This document shows positions 25,669 through 34,022 of a DNA stretch of 59,829 nt, piece after piece. The notes below the pieces were generated by a model. The model did no database searches. It was not told the origin of the DNA and was given only the letters and a program-made list of their open reading frames with translations. Source of the stretch: an uncultured Hungatella sp. (GTDB lineage Bacteria > Bacillota > Clostridia > Lachnospirales > Lachnospiraceae); assembly GCA_947066955.1 (NCBI GenBank), contig CAMTAF010000006.1, forward strand, positions 1 through 59,829. Reading direction: 5' to 3'. A program made the position numbers and the translations under genes. Position 1 is the stretch's first letter, and each line of letters begins with the position of its first letter.

Positions 25669-25710
25669 CCGGCGCAAGCAACCACATTTCCTTTCCGCCC
25701 CATGTGCGCA
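25669..25710 (+). repeat. TAP element, copy 3 (right half only)
   Basis: Keeps GCGCAAGC of the inner hairpin, the pyrimidine strand ATTTCCTTTCC, CGCCCC of the right outer arm and ATGTGCGCAAAAA. The first hairpin, linker and left outer arm are missing. The AT-rich segment begins where they should be. Confidence 0.75.
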
Positions 25711-25758
25711 AAAACGCCCCAAGGCCATGGATGCTCAAGCTGCATCCATGGCCTTGGG
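25710..25758 (-). terminator. Terminator after the PTS EIIC gene
   Basis: A perfect 17-bp stem, CCCAAGGCCATGGATGC with its complement, 7-base loop, and a T-run (GCGTTTTTGCG) on the minus strand. Its A-run side is fused to TAP copy 3. Confidence 0.92.
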
Positions 25759-25788
25759 ACATAATATTTAGGAAAGGTATTCTCTCAG

Positions 25789-27102
25789 CTATTCCTCTGC
25801 AGGCTTCTGATGGTTGGATATCAGTACAAAGGGTGTGTACACCACCGCTGACAGAAGAATGCAGAGAAGCTGTGTAACAGCCGCTCCGATGGAACCGCCT
25901 GATGACAGGAACGCCATGAGCATAGGAGGTGTCGTCCATGGGGAGTTCACCACCATGCGTCCGCAGAATCCGATGCTTGTCATAAAGTAGGCAAAGCTGG
26001 CGGACACTGCCGGAGCGATCATAAACGGAATCGCCAGGATCGGGTTCAGCACGATGGGAAGCCCGAAGGTAACCGGCTCATTGATGTTAAAGAAGGCGCA
26101 GGGTATAGCGATCTTGGCCACTGCCCTGTAGTCGTCTCTCTTGGAGAACAGCAGGATGGAGATCAGCAGTCCTCCGGTGATGCCTGCACCGGTGATGATG
26201 GAAAAGCAGGACAAAAACGGGGAGCAGATGATATTGGGGATAGCCGTTCCCGCCGCGTAAGCTGCCTCATTTTCCGCGTAGGCAGACAGAAGGATGGGGG
26301 AGTAAACAGCCCCAAGGGTCTGGGTTCCGTGAATACCAAATACCCACAGCACCGTGGTCATAAAGATCAGGAACAGATATCCTGGAAGTCCGGTCAATAT
26401 GTTCATAAGCGGCCTCTGGATAAAGGTGGTGATGGCCGCGAACACAGACATTCCCGTAACCTTCTCAAAGGCAAATCCCACAGCGGAGATAATAAGGATG
26501 GTCAATGCCGCCGGGAACAAAATCGTGAAGGAACGGGCCACATTGGACGGCACGCTTTCCGGAAGCTTGATCTCCAGTTTTCCGCTCTTGATCAGCCTGC
26601 AGTAAATCTCCGTGGCGCACAGGGCAGTGATCAGGCCCACGAAAAGGCCCTTGGCGTCTGTATAACCTGCCGAAAGAACGCTGGCAACCTCGTGGATCAC
26701 GCCCTCCTTCACATCACAGTTCACGGTCGCGGTTGTGATACACAGGGAGATGTAGGAGCCCAGTGCCACGGGGGCGACGGTTAAGTCCTTGATCCCGTAG
26801 CTCTCCGCCAAGCCCAGGGCGATCAGGATAATGATTCCGATGCTGATAAAGTTCATGGTGCCGTAGTTGGCAGCCGTAAAGATGGGAGACAGGCCGGACA
26901 GCCAGCTCATGCCGGGCAAATTAGCCAGACTCACGTATCCCGGTCTCACATTGCACACTACATTAGAAATCAATGTACAGAACGCTCCGGTGACAACTAC
27001 GGGAAGAAGCATGGTAAAAGCGTTTCGGATAGCTCCCAGATGCCGTTGGTTCGACAGCTTTGCCGCGAATGTCAGCATCCCGTTCATAAGCTTCTCTACC
27101 AT
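25789..27102 (-). CDS. PTS sugar transporter EIIC (lactose/cellobiose family)
   Basis: A 437-residue membrane protein of about 10 helices with the EIIC motif FNINEPVTFGLPIVLNP near residue 345 and GIHGTQTLGAVYSP near residue 265. It moves and phosphorylates a disaccharide-type sugar together with EIIA and EIIB, but neither is encoded nearby, so it must share them with another locus. GGGAGGTG precedes ATG. The RpiR regulator gene lies upstream in the same direction. Confidence 0.9.
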   Translation of the reverse strand: MVEKLMNGMLTFAAKLSNQRHLGAIRNAFTMLLPVVVTGAFCTLISNVVCNVRPGYVSLANLPGMSWLSGLSPIFTAANYGTMNFISIGIIILIALGLAESYGIKDLTVAPVALGSYISLCITTATVNCDVKEGVIHEVASVLSAGYTDAKGLFVGLITALCATEIYCRLIKSGKLEIKLPESVPSNVARSFTILFPAALTILIISAVGFAFEKVTGMSVFAAITTFIQRPLMNILTGLPGYLFLIFMTTVLWVFGIHGTQTLGAVYSPILLSAYAENEAAYAAGTAIPNIICSPFLSCFSIITGAGITGGLLISILLFSKRDDYRAVAKIAIPCAFFNINEPVTFGLPIVLNPILAIPFMIAPAVSASFAYFMTSIGFCGRMVVNSPWTTPPMLMAFLSSGGSIGAAVTQLLCILLSAVVYTPFVLISNHQKPAEE

Positions 27103-27201
27103 CTCACAGCACCTCCCTTCCTCTGGCTTTGACTTCTGTGTTTCATCATTTTTTTCTTCATTGTGCAGCCTCCTGACTTTCTGTTAGGTTTTGATGAACC
27201 G

Positions 27202-27230
27202 ATTATAAGATTTTCACCTGACTTTGACAA
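27202..27230 (-). promoter_or_regulatory. Strong sigma-A type promoter for the EIIC gene
   Basis: Minus strand TTGTCA (27225-27230), 17-base spacer, TATAAT (27202-27207). A short palindrome AGAAATTTCT lies some 50 bases upstream of it, with CCTGA and TTAGG around it. This could be the RpiR operator, which is inference. Confidence 0.75.
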
Positions 27231-27298
27231 TATTATCTGCCAATTGCGGTATTTTTTACCTAAATCAGAAATTTCTCAGGAAAATAATTCGGGACATT

Positions 27299-28159
27299 TT
27301 ACCATTCTGGCCGTTCTCTCTCCTTGTTCCACCGGATCATATCTTCAAGATTGGCCTCATAATCTTTCATAAACAGAATCATATACAGAAGGTCCAGCAC
27401 ATAGGACAAGGCTGTTCTGGAAGCGAAATTGCCGATCTTTCCCGTCACGGCCTCCTCGCTCTCCACCACAACCGCGTGGTGAACCCGGTTGACATTGGGG
27501 CTGTCCGGATTGGCCGTGACAAGGCAGATCTCGCTTTTTAAGCTTTTCAGCTCCTTAATCCACCGGCTGATCCGGCGGCTGTTGGCGTACTGGGAGACCA
27601 GGAGGGCCGCCATTTTTTTGCACCCTTTTCTTTTATAAAGGTTATTGTTAAATCCATTGTTCATAACAGGATTAAAAAAAGGAAGTCCCAGCTTCGCGCA
27701 TTTGCACAGAAAATCCATGGCCAGGATCAGGGACTGCTGGGAACCCAGAACATAAACACAGTCCGCCTGATACAAAGTATCCGCCACTGCCTTCACTTCT
27801 TTTATATTGACCGTGTGGTAGGCGTCCGCCAGAGCCTGGTAATGAAGATTGAAGAAGATCTTGGGGAAATCCTCGATCTTGTCCTCCGGGCCCACAGGTA
27901 TGGTCACATCAACTGTGCCGGATTCCACCACAAGGCGGTCCAGCTCCGTGGCCAGTTTGATCTTTAACTCTGTAAATCCGTCAACTCCCACCTTTTTGCA
28001 CACTCTCCCGATAGTAGAGGGAGAGGAATAGGTTAATTCCGCCAATTCCCGGATTGTGGCCTTCACCACTGCTTTTGGGTGGGATACAATATAGTTTACT
28101 ACCTCCATCTCGGAGCATGTAAAAAGCTGTTCTTTTTTAAGCTGGCTTAAAATCGACAT
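27299..28159 (-). CDS. MurR/RpiR family transcriptional regulator
   Basis: A 286-residue regulator: N-terminal helix-turn-helix (YSSPSTIGRVCKKVGVDGFTELKIKL, about 42-68) and a C-terminal SIS sugar-phosphate domain (ADCVYVLGSQQSLILAMDF, near 130). It probably senses a sugar phosphate and controls the EIIC gene that starts 196 bases downstream. Confidence 0.9.
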   Translation of the reverse strand: MSILSQLKKEQLFTCSEMEVVNYIVSHPKAVVKATIRELAELTYSSPSTIGRVCKKVGVDGFTELKIKLATELDRLVVESGTVDVTIPVGPEDKIEDFPKIFFNLHYQALADAYHTVNIKEVKAVADTLYQADCVYVLGSQQSLILAMDFLCKCAKLGLPFFNPVMNNGFNNNLYKRKGCKKMAALLVSQYANSRRISRWIKELKSLKSEICLVTANPDSPNVNRVHHAVVVESEEAVTGKIGNFASRTALSYVLDLLYMILFMKDYEANLEDMIRWNKERERPEW

Positions 28160-28219
28160 ATCATCCCTCCGCCTTATGTATGTAGTCTGCCGGAGCTGCC
28201 GGGAAAACGCCTCCCCCGA

Positions 28220-29995
28220 TTAAGACAGGCTCCGCAGATATTCTTCGATGCTGCAGTATTTTCCCCCAGCGCTGTCCTGAACCTTGGGGTCCCGGCACAG
28301 CATAAACCTCTCTGTGATGGGGCCGAACCTCTTTTCGATCTGACGGTATTTTTCCATATCCGGAACCCTTCTGTATCGGTTGGAGGCCGCCGTATTGCTC
28401 CCCCGCACCTCGCACAGGGTACAGTTGTTGTCCACGGTGTCGTAGACCACCATGTCGAACTCCCCCGTGGCAAGCTGCATCTTGAACACCTGGTATCTTC
28501 CCGACAGGGCCTTCTCCGTCTCCATAAGCACCATCTCCTCCAGCATCCGCCCCCGGACCTCCATAAGGATTCTCTCTGTAAATTCCTTTTTCTCCATCTG
28601 GCTTAAGGCGGCAAATCTTTCCCCGTTCACCAGATCCTCCAGGAGCATCTGGACCTGGCAGTACCTCATGCCCGGCTGGGTGAAGATCACCTTCTCCACG
28701 GCCTCGCCGCCCTGTCTGGTGGTCTCTGACGGACATTCCACAATGAGATCCAGAGCCACAAGGGCTTCCTTGATCTGCGCCAGCTGGGCCTTGGTGATTC
28801 CTGCCGCCTGCTCTGCCCGGCTCCTGTCATTGCGCTGATTCCACACCGCGATCCTCAGCTCGTGAAAAGCAGGGTTTGAGGACGCGGTGAGAAGGAGAAA
28901 GTTGAGATTCATATTCTCCATAACCTCATTGACCACCCGTATGAGATCTCCTGACTCCATAAGGGACCGGAGGGCCGCGAACTGGCTTTTGTCCTTGCTT
29001 CCCACCAGGGAGCGCTGGATATTGCGGCACACGGCGCTCTCGATATACTCTCTGGTGGACTCCCTGTTCCGAAACAGGGCAAAGGTCTCCTTGTCCTCAG
29101 AAAGACTGCCGGAAGCCTCCCTGGACTTGCCGGCCCGCAGAGTCCCTCCGTAGCGGATATACTGGTCAATGCTGTCCACATCCAGAAGGCGGCTGTACTC
29201 CCTGAAGGGGATAAATGTGGTCCGTATGGTGACAGCCCTGTCAAACAGTTCCTGCCGCAGCGCCAGGGCAAAGGCCAGTGTGTCCGTCCCTGTCAGCACG
29301 ATCCGCATCCCCTGGGCCGCGTAGATGTCGGAGAGAACCGCCGCCGAGTCCACAAAATCATCCATGAGCGTCACCTCGTCCATAAACACATACTTGTAGC
29401 CCTGCTGGTTAAGACGTTTTAAGTCCCGGCTCATGATCTCCATATTGTCTGCCGCCGTAGTCTTTATGTAAGCCGCCCGCTTCACCTGCTCCGGCTCCAT
29501 GTCCAGGATGGCCTGCCGGATCAAAGTGGTCTTCCCTGTCCTGCGAAGCCCTAAAACAATACAAACCCGCTCCCCGCCCTCTCCGTGAAGGTACGCCGAA
29601 AGCTGCTTATAACAATCTCTTTTCCTGGTGCTCTCAATGTTCCTGGCCATGGCAAGCAGTTCTTCCCCTGTCAGCACATTGGTCTCAAATTCCATCTCGG
29701 CATATGCCATGTCAAAACCTGCCTTTCGCCCTTCCCCTGAAACGTTTTTCCTCGGTTCCTTAGCCTTCTTCCCCAACTCTTTCAGCCTCTGCTGCAGCTC
29801 CCGGCGGCGGGCGATCTGCTCCTCCACTGTCTCCAAGTCTTCTTCCTTGATATATTGGCTCTTGATCTTCCCGTTCTCCGTCCACTGGCGGTAGTAGCGG
29901 GTCTTTCCATGGATATTCTTCCTGGAAATATAACCTACCGGCAATTCTCCGATCTGCTGCTCAAGTTCCTCTATCTCATTGGCTTTCTCTTCCAT
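28220..29995 (-). CDS. AAA ATPase (AAA_14/DUF4143-like) with N-terminal DUF6788-like helical part
   Basis: About 591 residues. The N-terminal 75 residues (VGYISRKNIHGKTRYYRQWTE, then a coiled stretch) resemble small proteins that recognise phage or plasmid sequences. Then Walker A GLRRTGKTTLI near 148, Walker B YKYVFMDEVTLMDDF near 205, sensor VLTGTDTLAF and a C-terminal nuclease-like fold (GEFDMVVYDTVDNNCTLCEVR). The latter pattern D-x-n-E-x-R fits a PD-(D/E)xK remnant seen in this class. Function is unknown; defence or DNA transactions are guesses. The start is uncertain between GTG 30001 and ATG 29995. Confidence 0.75.
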   Translation of the reverse strand: MEEKANEIEELEQQIGELPVGYISRKNIHGKTRYYRQWTENGKIKSQYIKEEDLETVEEQIARRRELQQRLKELGKKAKEPRKNVSGEGRKAGFDMAYAEMEFETNVLTGEELLAMARNIESTRKRDCYKQLSAYLHGEGGERVCIVLGLRRTGKTTLIRQAILDMEPEQVKRAAYIKTTAADNMEIMSRDLKRLNQQGYKYVFMDEVTLMDDFVDSAAVLSDIYAAQGMRIVLTGTDTLAFALALRQELFDRAVTIRTTFIPFREYSRLLDVDSIDQYIRYGGTLRAGKSREASGSLSEDKETFALFRNRESTREYIESAVCRNIQRSLVGSKDKSQFAALRSLMESGDLIRVVNEVMENMNLNFLLLTASSNPAFHELRIAVWNQRNDRSRAEQAAGITKAQLAQIKEALVALDLIVECPSETTRQGGEAVEKVIFTQPGMRYCQVQMLLEDLVNGERFAALSQMEKKEFTERILMEVRGRMLEEMVLMETEKALSGRYQVFKMQLATGEFDMVVYDTVDNNCTLCEVRGSNTAASNRYRRVPDMEKYRQIEKRFGPITERFMLCRDPKVQDSAGGKYCSIEEYLRSLS

Positions 29996-30029
29996 ATCCA
30001 CCCAAAACACCTCCGTTTCTCCTTTTTGT

Positions 30030-30070
30030 ATTGTAACCTATATGTAGGTGCGTTGTCAATGAGGTTACAA
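30030..30070 (-). promoter_or_regulatory. Promoter and flanking inverted repeat for the AAA ATPase gene
   Basis: Minus strand TTGACA (30054-30059), 18-base spacer, TACAAT (30030-30035). The perfect 9-bp inverted repeat TTGTAACCT (30031-30039) and AGGTTACAA (30062-30070) brackets the promoter and overlaps the -10 box. This looks like a repressor site pair, but no regulator gene is adjacent. Confidence 0.6.
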
Positions 30071-30103
30071 AGAAATTGGCAGAAACATAAGGAGGCGGGC
30101 AAT

Positions 30104-30185
30104 GGAGCAGAGGAGCCTTTCCCCCTACTCGCCGCGCCGGGGCGGGGCTGCTCAAGCGGCCGCATTTCCTCTCCGCCCCGTGTGA
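30104..30185 (+). repeat. TAP element, copy 4 (interrupted by the IS at its right end)
   Basis: Left hairpin GGAGCAGAGG with CCCCCTACTC (imperfect), linker GCCGCGCC, outer stem GGGGCGG/CCGCCCC, inner hairpin GCTGC-tcaa-GCGGC (one G-T pair), right end CGTGTGAAAAAAA. The insertion sequence starts at 30192, exactly where other copies have a terminator. Confidence 0.9.
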
Positions 30186-30232
30186 AAAAAAGGGGCTGTC
30201 GGTTAATGGCACTTTTTAGACCTGCTTCCCCC

Positions 30233-30299
30233 AAAAAGAGATCTCCCGCAGGATTCCGTGCTTTTCAGCATGGGCTCTTCTGCGGGAGCTCTCTTTTTT
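30233..30299. terminator. Terminator inside the left IS end
   Basis: AGAG-CTCCCGCAG pairs with CTGCGGGAG-CTCT, with A-runs and T-runs on the two sides. It would stop transcription from the transposase gene and from outside. Confidence 0.8.
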
Positions 30300-30365
30300 C
30301 TTATTGGCTGCCTTATTTTAGGGCGCAAAAACCCCTCGCTGCTAATTTCGGAAGCGCTCTTTTTC

Positions 30366-32168
30366 CTATGCAGCTTTCTCCTTTAGTTTCCCTTCGAATT
30401 TATGTAGTTTATCGTGTAGAAAACGGTGGTATTTATTGATATTCCGCCCAAGCGCATACAGCATAAATTCCTTGTACACCTTTTCTGTAGACCGATAATG
30501 AAACCGGCGGAATTTTTCGTTCTCTTTTATGTCTCCAAAATGCCCTTCTGTCTGTATGGAGCGGATCTGGCGGTTCACGATCCCCTTTTCGCTCTGGATA
30601 TTGGCATGGGTTTCTTCCTTTAGTTCTTCCCAGCATTCATTGACCTTCATGACCTTATTTTTCTCTGTATCTTTTTCGGCATTATATTTATACAAACATT
30701 TCGCTTTATGCTCACATCCACTGCAGTCTGCACACCCATACACCTCATAAGTCTGTGTATATCCATCCTGTTCTTTTGTCTCTGTCCGGATATGCCTTAA
30801 CTCCCGGCCGTCATGACAGATATAATAAGCTTCATCCTCAAAAACCTCATATTTCATGTTATAATACTTTCCGATGTCTTCTTGGTAGGCACGTGTTTTC
30901 CTCTGCTCATGGTCTTGGAGTTTGATATAGCTGGTAATTTCATTTTTTTTCAAATACAGGAGATTTTTCTCGCTGCAATAACCGCTGTCAGCAGTTACCT
31001 CTTCCAGGATATCCCCAAATGCTTTCCGGTGTTTCTCCAGAACTGGGATCAGGGTATTATAATCCGTACGGTCATTACTCACATATCCGTGGATGATAAA
31101 ATAATTTTCCACTGCAACCTGGACATTATACGCGGGCTTTAACTGCCCGTTGAGCATATGGTCCTCCTTCATCCTCATAAAGGTGGCTTCCAGATCCGTC
31201 TTGGAATAGCTGTTCCGGTCTTTCCCCATGATCTCGAAGCAGTTTTTATATTCCATCAGGCGGCTTCCGCATTTTTCCAGTTCTTCGTAGAGCTGCTGGA
31301 GCTCCGGTTTTTTCTGGCCCTTCCGATTGACAAACGCAATCCCCTCCCCCGCCGCGATCAGCAGCAGGTTCTGCTGGAGCTTCAGGATCTCAAGAGGAGA
31401 ACAGTTGTCAATTTCAATGACTGTATGATTCGAAATCTTTTTATTCTTTGTCAGCTTACGTTTTCTGTTTTCTTCTATTACTTTCCGGACCTTGTCCATG
31501 CCTTCAATCACAAACATCTGTGCGTTTCCCAGATCATACTTTGCCCCGTATCCATAATCAAATAAAAGCGAGTTGTATTTTTGGTAAAGGGCATTTATGG
31601 TATCCAACAGGCCGGCAAGGTGGTAATTGAGCGTTCCGCGCCAGACGAACGTGTAGCGGTTCGCGTTGGCCTCTATTTTTGTGCCGTCAATGTAAAGCTG
31701 CTTAAGCGTAAGGAGTCCCTCTTTCTCTAACCGGCGCAGGAACTGGTAATTCAGTTCATCCAATACTTCGCCTTTGAGCTTTTTCCCTTTGAAATCATAG
31801 AAAGCATCCCTCCTTGGCTTCTGCCCTTTGGTCAACAGGATAAAAGCGAGGTCTCTCTGGCATAAATCCACAATACGGTCAACCGCGCGCACTCCGCGCA
31901 TATTTGCGTAAGTAACAACAGCATACAGCATGATTGGGTTGTACCCGGTTCTTCCCTGGTCAGAATAACAGGCGAGCAGGCCTGAAAAATCTAAATCCTC
32001 CATCACTTTTTTCAGGGTATAGACGGGATCGTCGTCGGGTAAAGCCAATTCATAGAAGTTAAAATTAATTTTCTGTTGCCCAAACTCAAAAAAGTCGTTA
32101 TAATAATCCTTGGTAAGCATAGTTCCATTATAACATGGAACGGGGAAAAGATGGTTGTCGTTAGCCAT
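30366..32168 (-). CDS. IS1182 family transposase
   Basis: A 600-residue apparently full-length DDE transposase. The N-terminal DUF772-type region (FSGLLACYSDQGRTGYNPIMLYAVVTYANMRGVR) is followed by the DDE part: IDGTKIEANANRYTFVWRG near 200, TADSGYCSEKNLLYL near 390 and a late GHFGDIKENEKFRRFHYR. A zinc-type cluster, YGCADCSGCEHKAKC, is near 475. No frameshift or stop is seen, so it may be active. Confidence 0.93.
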   Translation of the reverse strand: MANDNHLFPVPCYNGTMLTKDYYNDFFEFGQQKINFNFYELALPDDDPVYTLKKVMEDLDFSGLLACYSDQGRTGYNPIMLYAVVTYANMRGVRAVDRIVDLCQRDLAFILLTKGQKPRRDAFYDFKGKKLKGEVLDELNYQFLRRLEKEGLLTLKQLYIDGTKIEANANRYTFVWRGTLNYHLAGLLDTINALYQKYNSLLFDYGYGAKYDLGNAQMFVIEGMDKVRKVIEENRKRKLTKNKKISNHTVIEIDNCSPLEILKLQQNLLLIAAGEGIAFVNRKGQKKPELQQLYEELEKCGSRLMEYKNCFEIMGKDRNSYSKTDLEATFMRMKEDHMLNGQLKPAYNVQVAVENYFIIHGYVSNDRTDYNTLIPVLEKHRKAFGDILEEVTADSGYCSEKNLLYLKKNEITSYIKLQDHEQRKTRAYQEDIGKYYNMKYEVFEDEAYYICHDGRELRHIRTETKEQDGYTQTYEVYGCADCSGCEHKAKCLYKYNAEKDTEKNKVMKVNECWEELKEETHANIQSEKGIVNRQIRSIQTEGHFGDIKENEKFRRFHYRSTEKVYKEFMLYALGRNINKYHRFLHDKLHKFEGKLKEKAA

Positions 32169-32193
32169 CTTTTTTCTCTTTTTGAGAAAATTT

Positions 32194-32232
32194 TTTGGGG
32201 GCGGTGTGATTCGTATGAATCACACCGCCCCC
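32194..32232. promoter_or_regulatory. Long hairpin in the transposase 5' region
   Basis: A perfect 16-bp inverted repeat (GGGGGCGGTGTGATTC and its complement) around the 4-base loop gtat, between the right IS end and the transposase start. Such hairpins protect IS from read-through expression by folding in long transcripts. Confidence 0.75.
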
Positions 32233-32262
32233 GTTCTGGGCTATCTATTTCCCGACAGCCCC

Positions 32263-32451
32263 TTTTTCACATATCCCGGGGTACTGGCTGCACGGTCTGA
32301 AAACAGCACGCCTCCTCCGGGAATATGCCGCAAATCCTCCAAGGGCTTCCCGTAGCTTGCGGATATCCGGCTCCTCCTCAATGCCCTCCGGTCCGCCGTG
32401 ACCTCAAAGCAGCGGTTCCAACAGTTTGGGAACCATGCTGCCTGCCTGGCC
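32263..32451. other. Gene-poor segment between the IS and the DUF445 pseudogene
   Basis: No intact gene. A stretch on the minus strand (about 32290-32400) reads as a protein-like frame with EGIEEEPDIRKLREALGG, which could be the scar of a lost gene, but it has neither start nor ribosome site. Confidence 0.3.
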
Positions 32452-33351
32452 TTATAAGAACAAAATATTGATAAAGCCCATCAGGAATCCAAGCAATGCA
32501 CCGAGGTAAACGATTGCCTTCAGTTCCCGATTCATGATGCCGAAGATAAGGTTTTCCAACTCCTTTGCATCAAAAGCGGCAATTTTCTGGCAGACAATGC
32601 CGCCAATGTCCACCGCCTAGGTGATCCGTTCCAAGTTGTCCCCCAGTTCCTTTTCGTATAGGGCAACGATTCTGTCCACCAGCCAGGGGATACGGTCCTG
32701 GTACTTGCTGTAAACACCACAGAGCCGGGCCGAGCGAATATCCCCGCCCAGCTTTTGTACCTCCTCCTTGATAACAGCCGGCGCCATCTTCCCAATGAGA
32801 TCGTTGACCCTGGCAGCGATAGCGGACTCAATCTGGCTCATCGCCTCTCCAGTAAAAAGCATGGCATGGAGGCCAATGCCTAAAGTCTCCTTCAGCTGGG
32901 CGATGCTCCACCCCACAACGACTGCGCCGATGTCTGATTCTGCAATTTTCTTGCTCAGCAGTTCTGCCACCGCATCCTCCAGGAAATCCGCCCCGGCAGA
33001 CACCTTCTCCGCGCCTAGGTGCTGTCCCAGGAACTCTTCCACAGTGTCGGTGTTATAGGAAAGACCACCGATGAAGCCGGTGACTTTATCCCGCAGATCC
33101 ATCAACGTTTCCGGCGCAAGCATTGAGGCCCGCAGCGTTTCCCCATTGAGCAGCAGCCTGCTCGCCATATCCCCAATGGAACGTGCAATGCGATCCTTTT
33201 GCTGAGGAATGAGCCCCGGGGTAAAGGGAACCTTCCAATGCCCCAGATAGACGGCTTTCCGGGGCCGGAACAACATCTTGATGGCTATGCCATTGATGAT
33301 ATAACCAATAATGCCTCCTAAAAATGGCATTAATATATATTTGATAATCAT
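32452..33351 (-). pseudogene. DUF445 (UPF0754) membrane protein, broken by an in-frame TAG
   Basis: Residues 1-244 match the DUF445 family (N-terminal helix FLGGIIGYIINGIAIKMLFRP, then PFTPGLIPQQKDRIARSIG). The frame is stopped by TAG at 32617-32619. Directly after it the same frame continues with AVDIGGIVCQKIAAFDAKE and the C-terminal membrane helix of the family, to a TAA at 32452-32454. One base change therefore removed the C-terminal anchor. AGAGAGGTGG precedes the start. A pseudogene by nonsense mutation is the simplest reading. Confidence 0.85.
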
Positions 33352-33880
33352 GTTCGTAATCCACCTCTCTGCGAAAGACTCCCATTACAAACCAACCAGC
33401 TTTTCCTTCTTCCGACTTTATGCCGAGCGCACGGAGGCTCGACTGCATCCCTGCCCCTTTGCAGAAGCCGCTGAGATGGGTATACATTTTGCTTTCATTA
33501 TATCTGTGCATAATCCTAATGAGGAAAGCTGATCCCGCAAATCCTGACGGGAGGTTATGTGTTGAGAACCTGTCTGTGTACTTCTTCATTGTACCAGAGG
33601 GAATCGGGGGGTTTGGGAACTTTTTTCCGGGAACACTGTGGACCGGGCCGCCGAAAAGCGCACCAGAATTTTCCACAGAATCTTTTTCTCTTCCCTGCAA
33701 TAAAAACAGCTCGTGACGCATTATCTTATTGAACGGATGAAAAGCACTTTTGTTTCTCCCAAATCCTGATAAAGCAACTGAAAACTGAATAAAGAAAAAT
33801 AAAAAGACGATTAATACGAAATTCCTATTGCATTACACATTACAACCTCAATCACAATCCTTCAGGAGATTAAGGGAACC
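33352..33880. other. Intergenic region without recognisable genes
   Basis: About 530 bases upstream of the DUF445 pseudogene. AT-rich towards its right side. The long minus-strand frame crossing it has no ribosome site and no family-like sequence. I see nothing functional apart from the terminator that ends it. Confidence 0.4.
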
Positions 33881-33928
33881 AAAAGAAAGACCGGCAGGCC
33901 ATTATCCCATGGCCTGCCGGTCTGTTTT
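33881..33928. terminator. Terminator downstream of the wall-binding protein gene
   Basis: A perfect 12-bp stem, GACCGGCAGGCC and its complement, 10-base loop, with TTTCTTTT on the minus strand and TGTTTT on the plus strand. It is joined to TAP copy 5. Confidence 0.9.
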
Positions 33929-34012
33929 ATGCACACGGGGCGGAAAGGAAATATGGCCGCTTGCGCGGCCCCGCCCCGGCGCAGCGAGCAGGGGAAACAC
34001 CTTCCTGCTCGA
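33929..34012 (-). repeat. TAP element, copy 5
   Basis: Minus strand: first hairpin CGAGCAGG with CCTGCTCG, linker CTGCGCC, outer stem GGGGCGG/CCGCCCC, inner hairpin GGCCGC-gcaa-GCGGCC (perfect), pyrimidine strand ATATTTCCTTT, right end CGTGTGCATAAAA leading into the terminator at 33881. Here the element lies between the gene stop and its terminator, in the same sense as the gene. Confidence 0.9.
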
Positions 34013-34022
34013 TTACATATGT

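Larger units (their letters stand above)
30192..32262. mobile_element. IS1182-family insertion sequence
   Basis: About 2.07 kb. Ends carry the inverted repeat GGGGCTGTCGG (30192-30202 and complement at 32252-32262), bounding a single intact transposase gene. The flanking bases extend the symmetry: TGTGAAAAA on the left and TTTTTCACA on the right. Either these belong to the IS ends or the target was itself palindromic. A terminator lies inside the left end and a strong hairpin inside the right end. Confidence 0.85.

Noticed and set aside
28161..28736. Gly/Arg-rich frame on the minus strand
   Set aside because: It lies inside the AAA ATPase gene in another frame, with composition typical of shadow frames in GC-rich DNA.
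30102..30184. A 27-codon ORF with a good ribosome site reading through TAP copy 4 (MEQRSLSPYSPRR...)
   Set aside because: The SPYSPRR reading also appears in other copies but in changing frames and with different ends, as expected from a non-coding repeat. The stems covary as structure, not codons.
32617..32619. Pyrrolysine read-through of the TAG in DUF445
   Set aside because: Pyrrolysine is known only from methylamine enzymes and a few others, and no Pyl gene is seen. A nonsense mutation is simpler.
33086..33721. 211-residue frame on the minus strand
   Set aside because: It overlaps the DUF445 gene in another frame and has no ribosome site or family-like sequence.
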